The notes below the pieces were generated by a model that saw only the letters and a list, made by a program, of their open reading frames with translations, was not told the DNA's origin and did no database searches. Source: Cryptomeria japonica (lineage: Eukaryota > Streptophyta > Pinopsida > Cupressales > Cupressaceae). Taken from it: a stretch of 64,000 bases of DNA. This document shows, in pieces, positions 35,221-46,823 of the stretch. Position 1 is the stretch's first letter. Every line of letters begins with the position of its first letter. Where the stretch lies: the NCBI RefSeq assembly GCF_030272615.1, contig NC_081406.1:218248997-218312996 (forward strand). Reading direction: 5' to 3'. The translations under genes were made by a program, and so were the position numbers.

Positions 35221-35388
35221 TTTCTTCTCTGGCTGAATACCACCAGCCTACATAATGTCATTGGCCTTCAGAATATCTAGAGGTTTGTCCTTCTCCCCCA
35301 TAGGACCAACTCCTTCGTTCTGGCAGCTCCCACCATTGGAACTAGAGTTCTCGCCTTTCAGAGAATTTGAATTTTGTATTCTCCCATT

Positions 35389-35399
35389 GATGACATGTT
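35389..35399. repeat. LINE target site duplication, high-coordinate copy
   Basis: GATGACATGTT, identical to 28869-28879. On the minus strand it falls in the gypsy A frame (NMSS codons), which is duplicated at both ends of the LINE. Confidence 0.88.
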
Positions 35400-36325
35400 A
35401 GTGGTAGGACCCGACAAAATAAATTTAGCTTTTCTTCTTGTGATAGCATGAACAGGTTCTTGATTTTTCTTTTCTCTAATTACTATCACATTTACCACAT
35501 TATCATATGTATGAGCATAGTTTACCTTTTCTTTTCCCTTACCATTATTTGTTGCTAATGATTCACCCTTCTCATAGTTTGGAAGTGGAGTTTTAAAAGC
35601 TATATGAGATTAATTTGTCATATGTCCATCCACTATTATTACTCCATTATCAATCAAATCTTGGATGACATGTTTCAACCACTGACAATTATCTGTGTGG
35701 TGTCCCTTGTTTCAATGGAAATAGAAATAATGGTTATCATTCCACCAAGGGGGTTTTACTTGAGGTTTGTAGTTCCTTCCTTCTGGCAAAGTAATCAATT
35801 TGTTTGCGAGAAATGTCTTTAGTGCTGACCCAAGTGTCTCACCAATGTTTGTAAATTTCCTTCAAAAGAAGTTGTTGAAAGTTGATTTTTGGTGATTGTT
35901 GTTTTGTTGAGCTACTGTTGAGTGAGTGGATAAATTGAAAAATGGTTGTTTTGGTTTTACATTGTTGTTATCCACTATTCCATCATTGATGATATTTTGA
36001 TTTCTATTCCAAAATTTAGGCTTATCATTGTTATTGTTGCTAACATTGTTGTTAGGAGGATTAATGCCTTCTTTGTATAGCTTCAACTCATCCTTCTTTA
36101 TTGTAGCTTCTTCCATTTTGATACCATTATCGATCATCTTTTCAAAATTTTGATGGCATGACATTTTTAGATGATAACTCATTTGTCCACTTAGGTTGTC
36201 GATGAATATGTCTATCTTCTCGTATTCTGGCACCGTTCGAGGATATCAAAAAGCTAATCGTCTCCATCTCTGTAGAAATGTCATGAAAGGTTCTCCACTC
36301 TTTTGTTTAGTGTTACATAAATAGA
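35400..36325 (-). pseudogene. gypsy A gag, C-terminal part
   Basis: Continuation of gag after solo LTR E. It reads QKSGEPFMTFLQRWRRLAF, then PEYEKIDIFIDNLSGQMSYH and KMIDNGIKMEEATIKKDEL, the classic retrotransposon gag core. An Asn-rich stretch (VSNNNNDKP) follows. Further down is a zinc-finger-like NHYFYFH.NKGHHTDNC in which a Trp codon has become TGA. The end KNQEPVHAITRRKAKFILSG runs into the LINE site and resumes at 28868. It would form the particle and bind RNA. Stops at about 36235 and 35860 and others make it defective. Confidence 0.88.
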
Positions 36326-36330
36326 GCATT
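36326..36330. repeat. target duplication of solo LTR E, left copy
   Basis: GCATT before the TG of LTR E; ACATT (37752-37756) follows its end. Four of five bases match, so one has mutated. Confidence 0.65.
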
Positions 36331-37751
36331 TGTTGGCATTATGTGAACCGGTATGAGGACATAATGACATTGTATGTTGTCATTGATGTCAATATGCTGA
36401 AGAAGTGAGAACTGACATATGAGAGAACCGGTAGAACACTGTGAACTGACATTTGTGCCAAAGAGAAGTGGTGTGTTTGTTCATGATGAACCAACATATA
36501 ATTATGTGAACCAGCTCATAGAAGTAATGTATGACTACCGGTTGGTAGTCTCAACTTCAGGGTTTTCGGTTTAAGTACTTCAAGCCTGTGTGGCTTAACC
36601 GGTGACTTTGTGTGATGAGTTAGCATGGTAACAAAGAATAGATCATGTTGCCACGTAAGCCTTGTGCACGTAAAGGATCTTTCATGAAGGAGATTGTTCC
36701 TATCTACCTCGAGAATGTGAGAAGTTTTTAAAAAGGTGATAACGTGTGATGGGTTATCAGTCGCCATAAAATTGTTGGAAATGGTCGATGGAGAATGTCT
36801 TGAGATTGGATCAAGAACTGTTGCATTTAAAGCAGTGTGCTCAATGGTCAGGGTTGAATTGTATGAATTCCTTAACCTAACAAGTTTAGGGTTTAGGGTT
36901 TATGCTACCAACCTATCTATTTTCCTATAAGGTCAATGTTGTGTCTCTTTCTGAGGTTGTTGGCAAAAGTTGTGTGTGTATCCAAGAGAAGGGATACATG
37001 ATTCTTGCCAGACCCAAAGGAGAGAAGTGATACCTATAGAGTGTAAGTGCAGAAGGTAAAGAGGAGCTCGAGCGGATCTGCATTGGCATTGAGTGCTTTT
37101 ACCAGATCATTGTAATACCTGTTGATCTCTAACCACCTCAATAGTTGGAAAATCCCTTAATAGGGTAGCCTTAACCGACTTGCTATAAATCCTTTAACAG
37201 GGTAATTCAAAGCTATTGACTTCGAAATCCTTTAGCTATTGAGTTCTTGAAATCCTCTAACAAGGTAACCTTTAATAGGGTTTAACCATTAACCAGGTAT
37301 TCTAGCCATCCCTTAACCAGGTGATCCCTAACAGGATCAGTTCCTAGCAGAACCTTTTGTAATGTCTCTAACCGGACAAGGGTCCTAATAGAGCAGACTT
37401 CTAAAGAGTTCAAAAACAACTTGTGGGTATTCATCCCCACCATGGTTTTTCCCAGTTGGGTTTCCACGTGAAAAATATTATGATCTGATGATAGATTACC
37501 TGTTTATGCATAAGGGTGAAATGGTAGTGTATTCTTGAGTTGAGTGAAAAGCTAAGTGAGTAACCTATTAATGCTTGTCTCAGTCATTCTTATCTTTACC
37601 GGTGGCACTCTATTTGAAACCGGTGTCACTATTTGCCAGTCATTTGAAGTGTCTACTATCAAACCGGTTTAGGACTGTATTTTTGTCTGTACTGATTCAC
37701 GCCGCCCTCTCAATACCGGGTTAGTACTATCTGTTCATCACTGAGTTATCA
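36331..37751 (+). mobile_element. solo LTR, copia-like family E
   Basis: TGTTGGCATTATGTG to GAGTTATCA, 1421 bp. No internal region or second LTR is attached, and gypsy A gag resumes in frame on the far side when one target copy is discounted. It carries TTGTCATTGATGTCAA at 36377-36392 and at least eight ACCGG words. A partial copy of the same family begins at 63898. Its 3' end resembles the LTR ends of elements C and D, so copia is the likely superfamily. Confidence 0.88.
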
Positions 37752-37756
37752 ACATT

Positions 37757-38665
37757 GTTACCTCATGTTGGATGTTATAAGAGTACTATGAAACAAACTT
37801 ATCCACCAATTATGCGAATGATCTAATCCCAAGTGGAAGTTTCAAGAACCATTCCATAGCTAATCCACTTAAGCTTTTTGGAAATAATCTCATCAGATAG
37901 GTATCCTCATGTGCAAACTCCATACTCAGCATGAAAAATTATCGTATATGATCCTGGGGATCAGTGCTCCCATTATGTTTATCGTATCGAGGAGTTTCAC
38001 AACCTGTAAGAAATGGCATCATGTTTAGATTTATGTCGAATGGGTAAGGACAAATTTCTTGAAGCGAGTATCTTCTGATAGTTCCTCTCTAAATATCTTG
38101 AATTTGTGTTTGCAGCGTTTGTATTTGTTGTGTAAGAGCTATGATAGGATTATCAACATGATTTATCCTTGTATGAGTGTGTGTGGTAGTATGATCTTGA
38201 TCTCTTCTTGTGTCATCTCGAACCCTTCTTGTATCTTCATTACATTTAACATGGTTGAGAATTTCTACGTCATCCTTTTTGGGAATGGAAGTTTCCTCAT
38301 TAGTTCTTGTGTTATTAGGAATTGATGTGTCATTCATTCTGAGACCAAAAATATCATTTTGTCGTTCATTATCAGGGGAAGAGTCACTTCTCTTTTGTGC
38401 TAATTTGCTCACATTAAAATCTTGGGGGAGTGTAGCACAAGATTTAGCTAACATTAGGAAGTATTTTTCTTTTCCTCCCTCTAATATTTTTGCCATAAAT
38501 TTATCGAATTTAGGATCTTTTTTGATTTCTCAGAGATGTTGTTCTGTTATTTCCCCTTCTTCTTGTATTTCATTTTTTGGGTTCCATGTTTCTATAATCT
38601 TCAGTTATTTCAAATGTTTCGATTCCTGTTTCTACAATCTTCCATGTCTGGACCCTAGTTAAAAC
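37757..38665 (-). pseudogene. gypsy A gag, N-terminal part
   Basis: Minus-strand gag upstream of solo LTR E. The 38496-38089 frame holds LTQQIQTLQTQIQDI (coiled coil) after an Asp/Arg/Thr-rich stretch with DDTRRDQDHTTTHTHTRINH. Below it, in a broken frame, I read YDKHNGSTDPQDHIR, MEFAHEDTYLMRLFPKSLSG and LAMEWFLKLPLGIRSF, which match the conserved N-terminal part of plant gypsy gag. Several stops (for example at about 38087 and 37940) are present. Whether translation began near 38665 or further up is unclear. Confidence 0.85.
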
Positions 38666-40717
38666 AGGCATACACATGTGTTAGATATTGTGCTAGCAAT
38701 CAATTGTCAAAAAGTTGTTTTGATAAGTGATCAACTGTCAATGTAAATGTGATAGAGTGACATGACACAAAAAGACGATTCAAGTGTTTAAAAGTTTGCA
38801 AGTTTTTCAATCTTCAGTTTTGGAGTGCAATGATAATGATTTTGATAAAAACCAAGTCCAATAGGAACGATATATCCTACGATGTGGGACAAGGTTGTCC
38901 TGACCAAACATTGTAGTTTCATGATAGAGGATGATAGATCTTGATGAGAAACTATGTTTTGAGTGACCAGTTAATCAAAGAGGGTGATAATGCACTTTGA
39001 CATGTTTAGATCTTGAACTTGTTGAAGGCAAATACTTGAAAATCTTGAGGTGTCTATTTCTAGAATCCGTTTTGACAGATGGCAACTTGACCAAGTGAAC
39101 TAAGGAGATAATCTAAGCACAAAATGACAAATATCAGGTGTTTATGCTCACTGTAAACTGACCAAGCAAATATGATAGGTTTGAAAAAGACATGCAAGAA
39201 GACAGCTCTGGACAAATAGAGACATAAATTCATACACCTTATACAATCTTGAATGACAATTTAGACAAGCTCATACGACAAACCAGAAATCTCGTACGAC
39301 AAAAGACATAAACTCGTATGAGATTTCTCATAGGACCAGATGACAAAAGATGACACATAATTCTCTGCTAAGCTGACTCGTATGACAATTCTCATTGGGG
39401 TAGATGATAAAAGATAACACAAAGTTTTCTACTAAGATGACTCATACAAAAATTCTCACTGGATGAGATAATAAAATAGATTCTTCATACAAAAAGCTAA
39501 CAAACTTGTATGACAGAGGATAGAACAGAGACAAAACTTTGTTTGGACAGATTTTTGATCAATGAAGTTTGATGTTTTTCTTCTATTTTCTAGTTTTTAG
39601 ATGTCTGATTTTTTGGTTTAGGGATGAAGACACAGCAAACACGCGATATGATAAGTGACCTCAAGCACAACATGCTAAATCCTAAGGAAGTTGGCTGAGA
39701 GAGAAAACCTTTTCTTGCAAACTTAGATACACACCTAATAGCTAATCAGAATACGACCGCTGAGTTTCATGCAATGGATTCTCAACGCCACGTATTATCC
39801 GACTCCAAATGCTAATGCAGGCACGATATGGAAAGTGTCTTGGGAGATTTACTATCTCTCTTGCACAAAGATTATCCCCCTTTTGAAGGTGAATCAAGTA
39901 GCTTCTAATTTTAATCGGAACTAATAAGGGATCCGTTCGATGCGTCGGGGTATAAACTCAATTAAGAGGTCTCCCATCCTTGAAAACTAAGGTTTTATAT
40001 ACCCAAAGGTATGGAGGAGAGCTATTCCCAAGCACTGTCATTGAATTTATTTTCATCAAATCATGTTTATTTTATAATGTGCTGGAGTACTTGGCATTAG
40101 CCATTCCCACTTGGGTCGTTCCCCTCTCACTGACCTTAATAGCTTTGACCTTATAGGCTCCTCGAGAGGGCAGGCCCACTAAAGATATGAACTATTGAAA
40201 GGAAAAGAGGAGTCTATCTTTTTGATCACCTAAGAAAGGTAAGAGCATACTTGCCTATCATCAAAACACATAAGACATGTTTGTTTGTTTCCATTAGCAA
40301 AATAAGTGTGCCTAGAAAACTTAAAGAAGACACAAAGTTTGGTTGAGTCCTCCTAGGCAACCTGTGAAATAGATACGTTAGTAGTCATGATGTGTTTTGA
40401 TGAAATGAAGCTTTGACAAGAGTAATCTTTGACAATCATCCTGCAAAAACCAGTTAGGCTGTCAAAAAACTCACAAACAGACCATGGTTAGCATTAGTAA
40501 TAATCAAATTGAAGCATGAAAAACCCTAAAATGCAATTTGTTTTGAAAATATAGAAGCATAAATTCGTACAATAATTCTCACCTCGTTGTACGAGGGCAC
40601 AAAGGAGCTCATATGAGACAAAAAGGGAACTCGTACAAAATTCTGAATCAGACCTAACTAGAAACCTGCTAAATTGAAAATTTGATGATGTTAAGAGGCC
40701 AAAAATGAGATTGTTGA
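38666..40717 (-). other. gypsy A untranslated leader
   Basis: About 2 kb between primer site and gag without supported coding. It contains several copies of a CTCGTACGA / CTCGTATGACAATTCTC word (39260-39520 and 40570-40640) as imperfect repeats of about 70 bp. Confidence 0.6.
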
Positions 40718-40734
40718 CCCCACGGTGGGCGCCA
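40718..40734 (-). promoter_or_regulatory. primer binding site of gypsy A
   Basis: On the minus strand TGGCGCCCACCGTGGGG, six bases inside the LTR. This is the well-known primer-site word of plant Tat/Athila-type gypsy elements. Confidence 0.9.
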
Positions 40735-40740
40735 AAATGG

Positions 40741-41893
40741 TGTGCCTGTGAAGTGTGATACCTACAGCTACAACACAAACACTCAATGGATCATTACAAG
40801 CATGGTTAACAAATAAGAAGCAAATGAAAGATGAACCATGACAAAGCGACCTATTGCCTCCTAAGAGATGCAAGTATGGATTTTCTCTCAGATCTGGATA
40901 ATCACTCCCAGTGACTTGACTACACCTAGATGGAGGATTTGAAATGATAATGATATGCAATCTAGATGAGATTGATTATGCTAGATTGATCCACGAGGCT
41001 AATTAAGCTAATGATATGCATGATTAAGCTATGATGATGATGCAATTAAGCTAGAAAAGAGATTGATTAACTTACATGATTCAACAATTATGCTAGAAAA
41101 TGATCAAATTAAGATAATGCAATTGCCTATAACAACAATGCTCAAATGATATGCCTATAGTAACAATGCCTAAATTGATAATGAGATGGGATCCTTTGTG
41201 CTCCAAAATGTGGGATATTTATAGGATTTTCAAGCCCGGGGGTGAGGTGGCAGGAATCAACGGTCAAGATTGAGTCTGAAGATATCAAGGGTGAAATTGG
41301 AGGACATTGGAGAAGAGGTTGGAGGAAGGGACACTTGTCATCTCTGTGGTGACAAGTGTCAAGGAGCCTTTCTCATGAGAGGGAAAGTGTCCAAGAGAGG
41401 AGACAAGTGGCCAAAGTACCATGTGTCTCAAGGGGAGAATATCCACACCATAGGAGGTTAGGATAAGGAGGTTAGAATGTGCAAGATAGGTTAGGGTTAG
41501 GCAAATCCAAGGTTAGGTGAAATGGGTTAGGTTAGAGGGATGGTTAGATTAGGTGGTCAGAAGTTAGGAGGCATGCGGGTAATTTGAATTTAAAAATTCA
41601 AATAATAGGAAAAGACTAATTAATTTTCAACAACTCATAAATTGATTTGTTTTAATTATTTAGGGGATTAGAAGAATCGATTGAAATGGGGGGAGGATTA
41701 ATTAATTTGAATTAATTAATCAAAGGGGACTATTGAAATAAACCTATTAGATAAATCCTTTGATTTATTAATAAGTAGATGAAAGGGAGAATTTAATCAA
41801 ATTGCTAATGAATTCAATTAAATTAGGAAGGGGGATTAATTAAATAATTGCTTCTTTAATTAATTATCTTCAGACCATTTTTAGGTGTATACA
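40741..41893 (-). mobile_element. gypsy A 5' LTR
   Basis: On the minus strand it starts TGTATACACCTAAAAATGGTC at 41893 and ends ...CAGGCACA at 40741, 1153 bp. The start resembles that of element B (TGTAGACGTCTAAAAATGGTC). A TATA-like TATAAATA lies at 41223-41216 on the minus strand. The partner 3' LTR is not in the window. Confidence 0.85.
41216..41223 (-). promoter_or_regulatory. putative TATA box in gypsy A LTR
   Basis: TATAAATA on the minus strand in the context AATCCTATAAATATCCCAC, about two thirds of the way into the LTR. Confidence 0.45.
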
Positions 41894-43065
41894 ATTGTCA
41901 AGTATGCCTAATTGGAATTGAATGTTTCCAAGGCTTATGTGCATTAGAGGGAAAATGATTCCTGAGATTGTCACTTCAATTAAATAGTTATTGAAAACGT
42001 TGAATTGCTTTCTTGTAAATTAATGTTTTAAATAAAAGGTTATTTTATTATAAGTATGATTTCTTAATTGAGATTACTATGAAAAACACCCAATTAAATT
42101 ATCTTCAAACAATAGTAGACCAGTGCCTTCACCCCTGACATAATGTTGCAATTAGCCTTACTGAATTTAACTCTACTCTAAAAGACCAATAAGACAGAAT
42201 GAAGTTTGACATCCAATCATTCAAACTGATAATCAAATTGAAACTTAACCCAAACTATAATAACATAGTATAGCACATTGAAACAATCTAAATGAATAGA
42301 TTTATCATAGGGAACTAATCAAACAATCAAAAATATAAATACCATCAGAGATGAAAAACCCTTGATCTTTGTATTGAAATAAACATAAGATAATCAACTG
42401 ATTAGATATAGCACAATGTGTTTTCACCAGTTTTGCATTTCTAGAATATAACCCTAGAGACAGTCTTATTGAACTTGTTCTTTAAAACAAGACCATCACT
42501 TCAAAGGCATCTATATGAATTATTCAAATTGATAATTCAAACTGAAATTGATATTCAAACTGAAACCTAATTCAAATTATAATAACATGAGATAGCACAT
42601 TGAAACAATCTAACTGAATAGATTTATCACAAGGAACTAAGCAAATAATTGAAAAGATAGATACCATTAGAGATGCAGGAACATGTGATCTTTATATTAA
42701 AATAAGCATAATATAATCAGCAGGCTTCAGTACAGTGTAATGTCATTCACTAGTTTTGGCATTTCAAGAAAACAGACTTCAAAAGGACGTGCATAAAATA
42801 CGTCTCGAACAAAATGATCATGAATGTCTTCTCATCAAAAGGATCCCCTATAAATAGATAAGGATTCAATTCCAAAATGAAAGGGCATACCCTGTCATTT
42901 GGAATTAAACTAACTAAGACTGAAACTCCTAACTAAAAACTAACTGACTAAAACTAACTACTAGACATATTACATAAAAGCATTGAAGATAACATTTTGA
43001 AATATTTGAAAACAATTTCAATCCCCAAGTATCTCGCCACATTTCTGAATATGCTCCAAGTACTT
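41894..43065. repeat. AT-rich spacer with a diverged tandem duplication
   Basis: A stretch of about 170-190 bp near 42230-42400 recurs diverged at 42550-42725, sharing TAGCACATTGAAACAATCTA and AATAGATTTATCA. CCTATAAATAGATAAGG at about 42848-42864 is a TATA-like word on the plus strand. No gene is seen. Confidence 0.65.
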
Positions 43066-44903
43066 TTATGATTTGTAGGTGTCTGCATCATAGATCAGGT
43101 CCCTAAAAATGATCTCCCATGTGACGAATTGTTCCATCTGTGTAGCTGTTTCCTTCAAATCAATTCCATCTGATCGGGCATCATTAAGGGAAACATTGAG
43201 TAGATTTTGGCATTCTAAAATCCATTTGTCTTTATCCTCGATTTCTCCCCGCTGATCAGTTAGCACTGGGATACCATGCTGGACTATGTCTTTACATTCA
43301 TCATATTCAGTTTGTAACTCTGCATCAAATTTGTCATGTTTTTCAAGAAACCTTTTGATCTTCTCAATTTCTTTAGCATTTGTCTCTTCCAAAGTCTTGT
43401 CATGTAGTTTGGTTCCCAATCTGTTCTTTATCCTATTATGTAATATAGCATTGTCCATATTATTTTGAAAAACAACCCAAAACTCTTCCAAATATCCTTT
43501 CAAATTTTCAAATCTTTTATTCAATAGAAAAGAGGTAGTATCAACTCTTACATTCTGTATATGTTTAAGAATTATCTGAATTTCTTGTTGCATCTCTTCA
43601 CATTTCTTTTTCCATTTCAAATTATCAAGGGAAATATCATTGGCATAGATTGTCCACTTCTTCTTATGGTTTCCTCATACAATCCTTTGTATTGATCTCT
43701 TTCCCTTACTGTTCTAATTATTTGTGCTCTGTTAAACTTTGAAATGTCGACTCCAATGTCTAGTGAAATAATGGGATCAGTTTCTCCAACTTTCAATTTT
43801 ATCATATGGTCAAATGCTTTATCCACATCAATAATTTTAGGTCTTTTATTTGGAGGATAAAATGCCCATAGTTGTAAGGCTTCCTCATCTTGGTCAAACC
43901 TGGATCCAATAAAAACATCATTTACTCCTTGAATGTCCAATTTGAAATCCTTGTTGTCAGAGTGTAATAGACTGTCAAAAATAAAAGATGCACTCAAATC
44001 CCATCCTGGAAACAAAATTACTCCAGCTTCTGCAAGTAATCGCCTCCCTTTTTGGGGAGTCATTGTAACCGACTCTGCTTCTATATCCTCCTTTAACCTT
44101 TTCAACAACTCTGCCTCATTTTCAAGTGTTATATGTGGGATAGATTCCCTCAACCCTTTTCCTTTTAAATTATAGAGAAAAGATTTAAATTCTTTAGATT
44201 TCACAAATACATCATCTACTACAAAATAAAACCGTTCTTCTAACCTTGAATCTGCATGAATCTCCATCTTAGTCATAATTTTCTCATTTTCATTTGGTTC
44301 TTCTTCTTGTTCCTTTGTCCGATATCTAGAAACAACTTCATGGTCATCTAGTTCACTTTCTGACATCTCGTCTTCTGTCTCCATTTCCATCAACCTTTGT
44401 TTCTTTTCTTCCAACTCTCTATTTAAATTATCAATTACCTCTTGTGCTTTTGCATCTTCCATATTTCTGAAGACGTCTCCTGCTTCCAAACTCAAGTGCA
44501 AATAACCTCCTAGATTTTGTCATTTCTTACAGGAGTGGATGTACCCCTCTAGATCATAGTTTTTTATTGCAATATGTTCAAACAAATTATACTCCTCCAT
44601 TAAATTTATGTCAATTATTTCATATGCCTTTGTAGAAACAATAGTGAAATCTCTAAAACTAAGAGTTCTAGGCAAGAAAGCCTGCTTATGTTGATCTCCA
44701 AAGTGTTTAGCATTTGAGACACTTAATTGTCTTACAATCTCCAAATGTGCTATTCTATTAGGAACACATTTTAAAAACATGTATGGGGTTCCTTAAAATC
44801 CATATATCCTAAAGCAAGTAAAGTTCTAGTGCACATACCAATCTCGTCAGTTACGATTCATAATTTGCCTATCATCAAAATATTTAGGCCTTAAAAATGC
44901 CTT
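43066..44903 (-). pseudogene. unknown protein J, C-terminal part
   Basis: Minus-strand coding text continuing from 51942-51513 across element D. After the insertion it reads FLRPKYFDDRQIMN, then three stops in a row inside DWYVH.NFTCFRIYGF.GTPY, then FLKCVPNRIAHLEIVRQLSV. After another stop at about 44520 come a coiled coil (IDNLNRELEEKKQRLMEMET) with an acidic run, the long open part 44501-43617 (RFYFVVDDVFVKSKEFKSFL, GWDLSASFIFDSLLHSDNKD), and, after a frameshift near 43640, 43620-43066 with KWKKKCEEMQQEIQIILKHI and WILECQNLLNVSLNDARSDG. I recognise no family. No introns are apparent. Long retained frames suggest a recently active element-borne ORF or gene. Confidence 0.6.
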
Positions 44904-44908
44904 AATCT
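44904..44908. repeat. target duplication of element D, left copy
   Basis: AATCT before the TG of the D 5' LTR, identical to 51508-51512 after its 3' LTR. Confidence 0.95.
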
Positions 44909-45642
44909 TGTTGGCAAATGCACACTCCAATGAGAAATTGTAGGTGATTGAAGGTTTTGTGATGGCAACCTTGCAATCATATGATATCAACAACAACAAA
45001 CTCTACACCGACACACAGAACATCGGTAGTGACAGGAATTTTGTTGATAATATATTTTGTAATTAATTGTAAAATCATTATAAGACGACATGGTGAGTTG
45101 TAATATGACTCATATATGTATGAGATCATTATAGAACATTTAGTAATAATGTGATAGGCGAAATTATGCAGAACTAATATGTGAAATATAGGTTAAGGGT
45201 TTATGTATGAAGCAGAGCTAAAACCGGTACTGGATCTGGCATAGCAGATGCTAATTTGAAGCAATACAAGACATTGGATTTGTATAATCCATTTTTGTAA
45301 GTTAGTGTGACTTCCTTTGTAATTGAGTAGTGAGCTCTAGGCACTTGGCCTTCCTGCATGTGTAGGCCCCTCTTGTAAAACAATAATATTCCCTTATTGG
45401 CCAGTAAGTGAATATTGTGGGTCACAAATCCCATCGAGGTTTTTCCCACACCGGGTTTCCTCGTTAAACTACTGTGTTATGGTGTGTTTTTCATGTAGTT
45501 GTTGTTATTCTTATTTACTGCATTATTTTTGGTTTACTGATACACAATATTGATATGTTTTACATGTTTTAAATCAAGTAAATTCTATAATCGATTAGAT
45601 AATGATTCACCCCCCCTCCCAGTATCTTTGGGAATCCTAACA
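44909..45642 (+). mobile_element. element D 5' LTR
   Basis: TGTTGGCAAATGCAC to ATCCTAACA. It lacks about 60 bp present in the 3' LTR near 50850-50930 and has a few other changes. Confidence 0.94.
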
Positions 45643-45644
45643 AT

Positions 45645-45656
45645 TGGTATCAAAGC
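45645..45656 (+). promoter_or_regulatory. primer binding site of element D
   Basis: TGGTATCAAAGC two bases after the LTR, one base from the usual TGGTATCAGAGC of initiator tRNA-Met primed copia elements. Confidence 0.88.
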
Positions 45657-45710
45657 CTGGTCCTCTATTTTCAAAAGCTTAATAGCTTGAGGAAGATCTT
45701 GTCACCGGTA

Positions 45711-46823
45711 GAGATGGAAAACTTGAGAGAACAATTGAAAACAACTCTTTCAAACTATGATGTAGAAAAGGTGAAAAATATCAAACTTGAAGATGATCTA
45801 AAGGCTGGTCAGGATATCATTCAAGCACTTCAAGAAAATATTACCATTGCAAGAAATAAGAGAAGAGAACTTTGTGAAAAGATGCAGAATGAGAATGATG
45901 AAAAGGAAACTCTTAATGATTTGGTAAACAAGCTAAGACAAGTGATCAGTACAACACAGAATGAGATGCAGGATATGACTATGAGATTTTGTAAATAAAT
46001 TGAAGATAGGAAGAAGAATGAAGAAGACTTGGCCAGAAGACTAAATGATGCTGGAAATGAAAACACAAGACTTAGTCATGAAAATGATATGTTGAAGACA
46101 AATCTAATGCACACACAAAATGATAGAATTGAACTCATAAGATAGAAAGGAATCTTGGAAAGTGAACTAACAGCTACAAATCATCACAAAGAAAAATTCA
46201 AGAAAAATTAAGAACTTGGTGACATGTTGAAGAATCAGAAACCTAATGGTGATACAAATGGCCTTGGCTTTGAAGTTGGTGAAAGCTCTGGTACTGCAAA
46301 CAATCATGATCATAGAAAACCGGTAAGACAACCTACTGCTTACAAGTTTAATGGAAAATGCTTTAACTGTAACAAGTATGGTCATAGAGAAAATCAGTGT
46401 AGATCTAGAAATTATCAGAACACTAATACACCCACCAGTCATTGTTCTAAATGCAACAAAGTTGGTCATAATTCAGAAAATTGCAGAATGAATGTGAGAT
46501 GTTATGTTTGTGGAAGATTTGGGCACTTATCTAATCAATTGAAAACACATACCGGCATAGGATATGGAAAAGCTATTCAAAAGAACAATGTGACTTTTTA
46601 TGCCTGTAACAAGATTGGACATATTGCCAAATTTTGCAGAAGTAAGGCATCACCGACAAATAACAAAGGTGCTAGTTTGAAAGGTAAAGAAAAAGTTGAA
46701 GAGGTAAAGCAAGAATTTTCAAAACAATGGATCAGAAAGTCAGATAAGAATGTTGATATGATTACACCTCCACTGGCAAAACAGAGTAACACTCCACCAG
46801 CAGGAGACTCCTCATCTAACTGA
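45711..46823 (+). pseudogene. element D gag: coiled coil and four zinc knuckles
   Basis: Begins MENLREQLKTTLSNYD at 45711, soon after the primer site. The N-terminal half is a long coiled coil (KLEDDLKAGQDIIQALQENI, NDLVNKLRQVISTTQNEMQD) and lacks the UBN2-type gag core seen in copia C. Stops occur at 45996, 46144 and 46208. The second half is open from 46224. It carries knuckle 1 CFNCNKYGHRENQC (46359-46400), knuckle 2 CSKCNKVGHNSENC (46443-46484), knuckle 3 CYVCGRFGHLSNQL with its last Cys replaced, and knuckle 4 FYACNKIGHIAKFC with its first Cys replaced. A basic tail (KGKEKVEEVKQEF) ends at 46821. Such proteins package element RNA. Gag role is inferred from position and knuckles. Confidence 0.78.

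Larger units (their letters stand above)
28880..35388 (-). mobile_element. L1-type LINE, minus strand, about 6.5 kb
   Basis: Non-LTR retrotransposon inserted in gypsy A. From its 5' end at 35388: ORF1 with DUF4283 and a CCHC knuckle (35220-34023), ORF2 with AP-type endonuclease, reverse transcriptase, zf-RVT and plant-type RNase H (33712-29500), then a coiled-coil frame and a 3' tail. It is bounded by an 11-bp duplication, and on removing it the gypsy A frame is continuous. A poly(A) tail is not visible at the 28880 end, which is odd for L1 elements and may reflect decay or a trimmed end. Stops in all domains show that it is dead. Confidence 0.92.
4376..41893 (-). mobile_element. Ty3/gypsy element A, minus strand, broken by nested insertions
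   Basis: Reading the minus strand downward from 41893: 5' LTR (40741-41893), primer site (40718-40734), a 2 kb leader, gag (38665-35400, split by solo LTR E), protease region (28868-28098), G-patch segment (6090-5736), acidic linker, and the first part of reverse transcriptase up to about 4376. Three insertions separate these parts: solo LTR E, a LINE and a copia element. At all three the gypsy frame resumes in phase on the far side. The rest of RT, RNase H, integrase and the 3' LTR are absent. The primer site and the LTR start (TGTA..C.CCTAAAAATGGTC) resemble Tat/Athila-type plant gypsy elements; that lineage call is inference. Confidence 0.88.
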
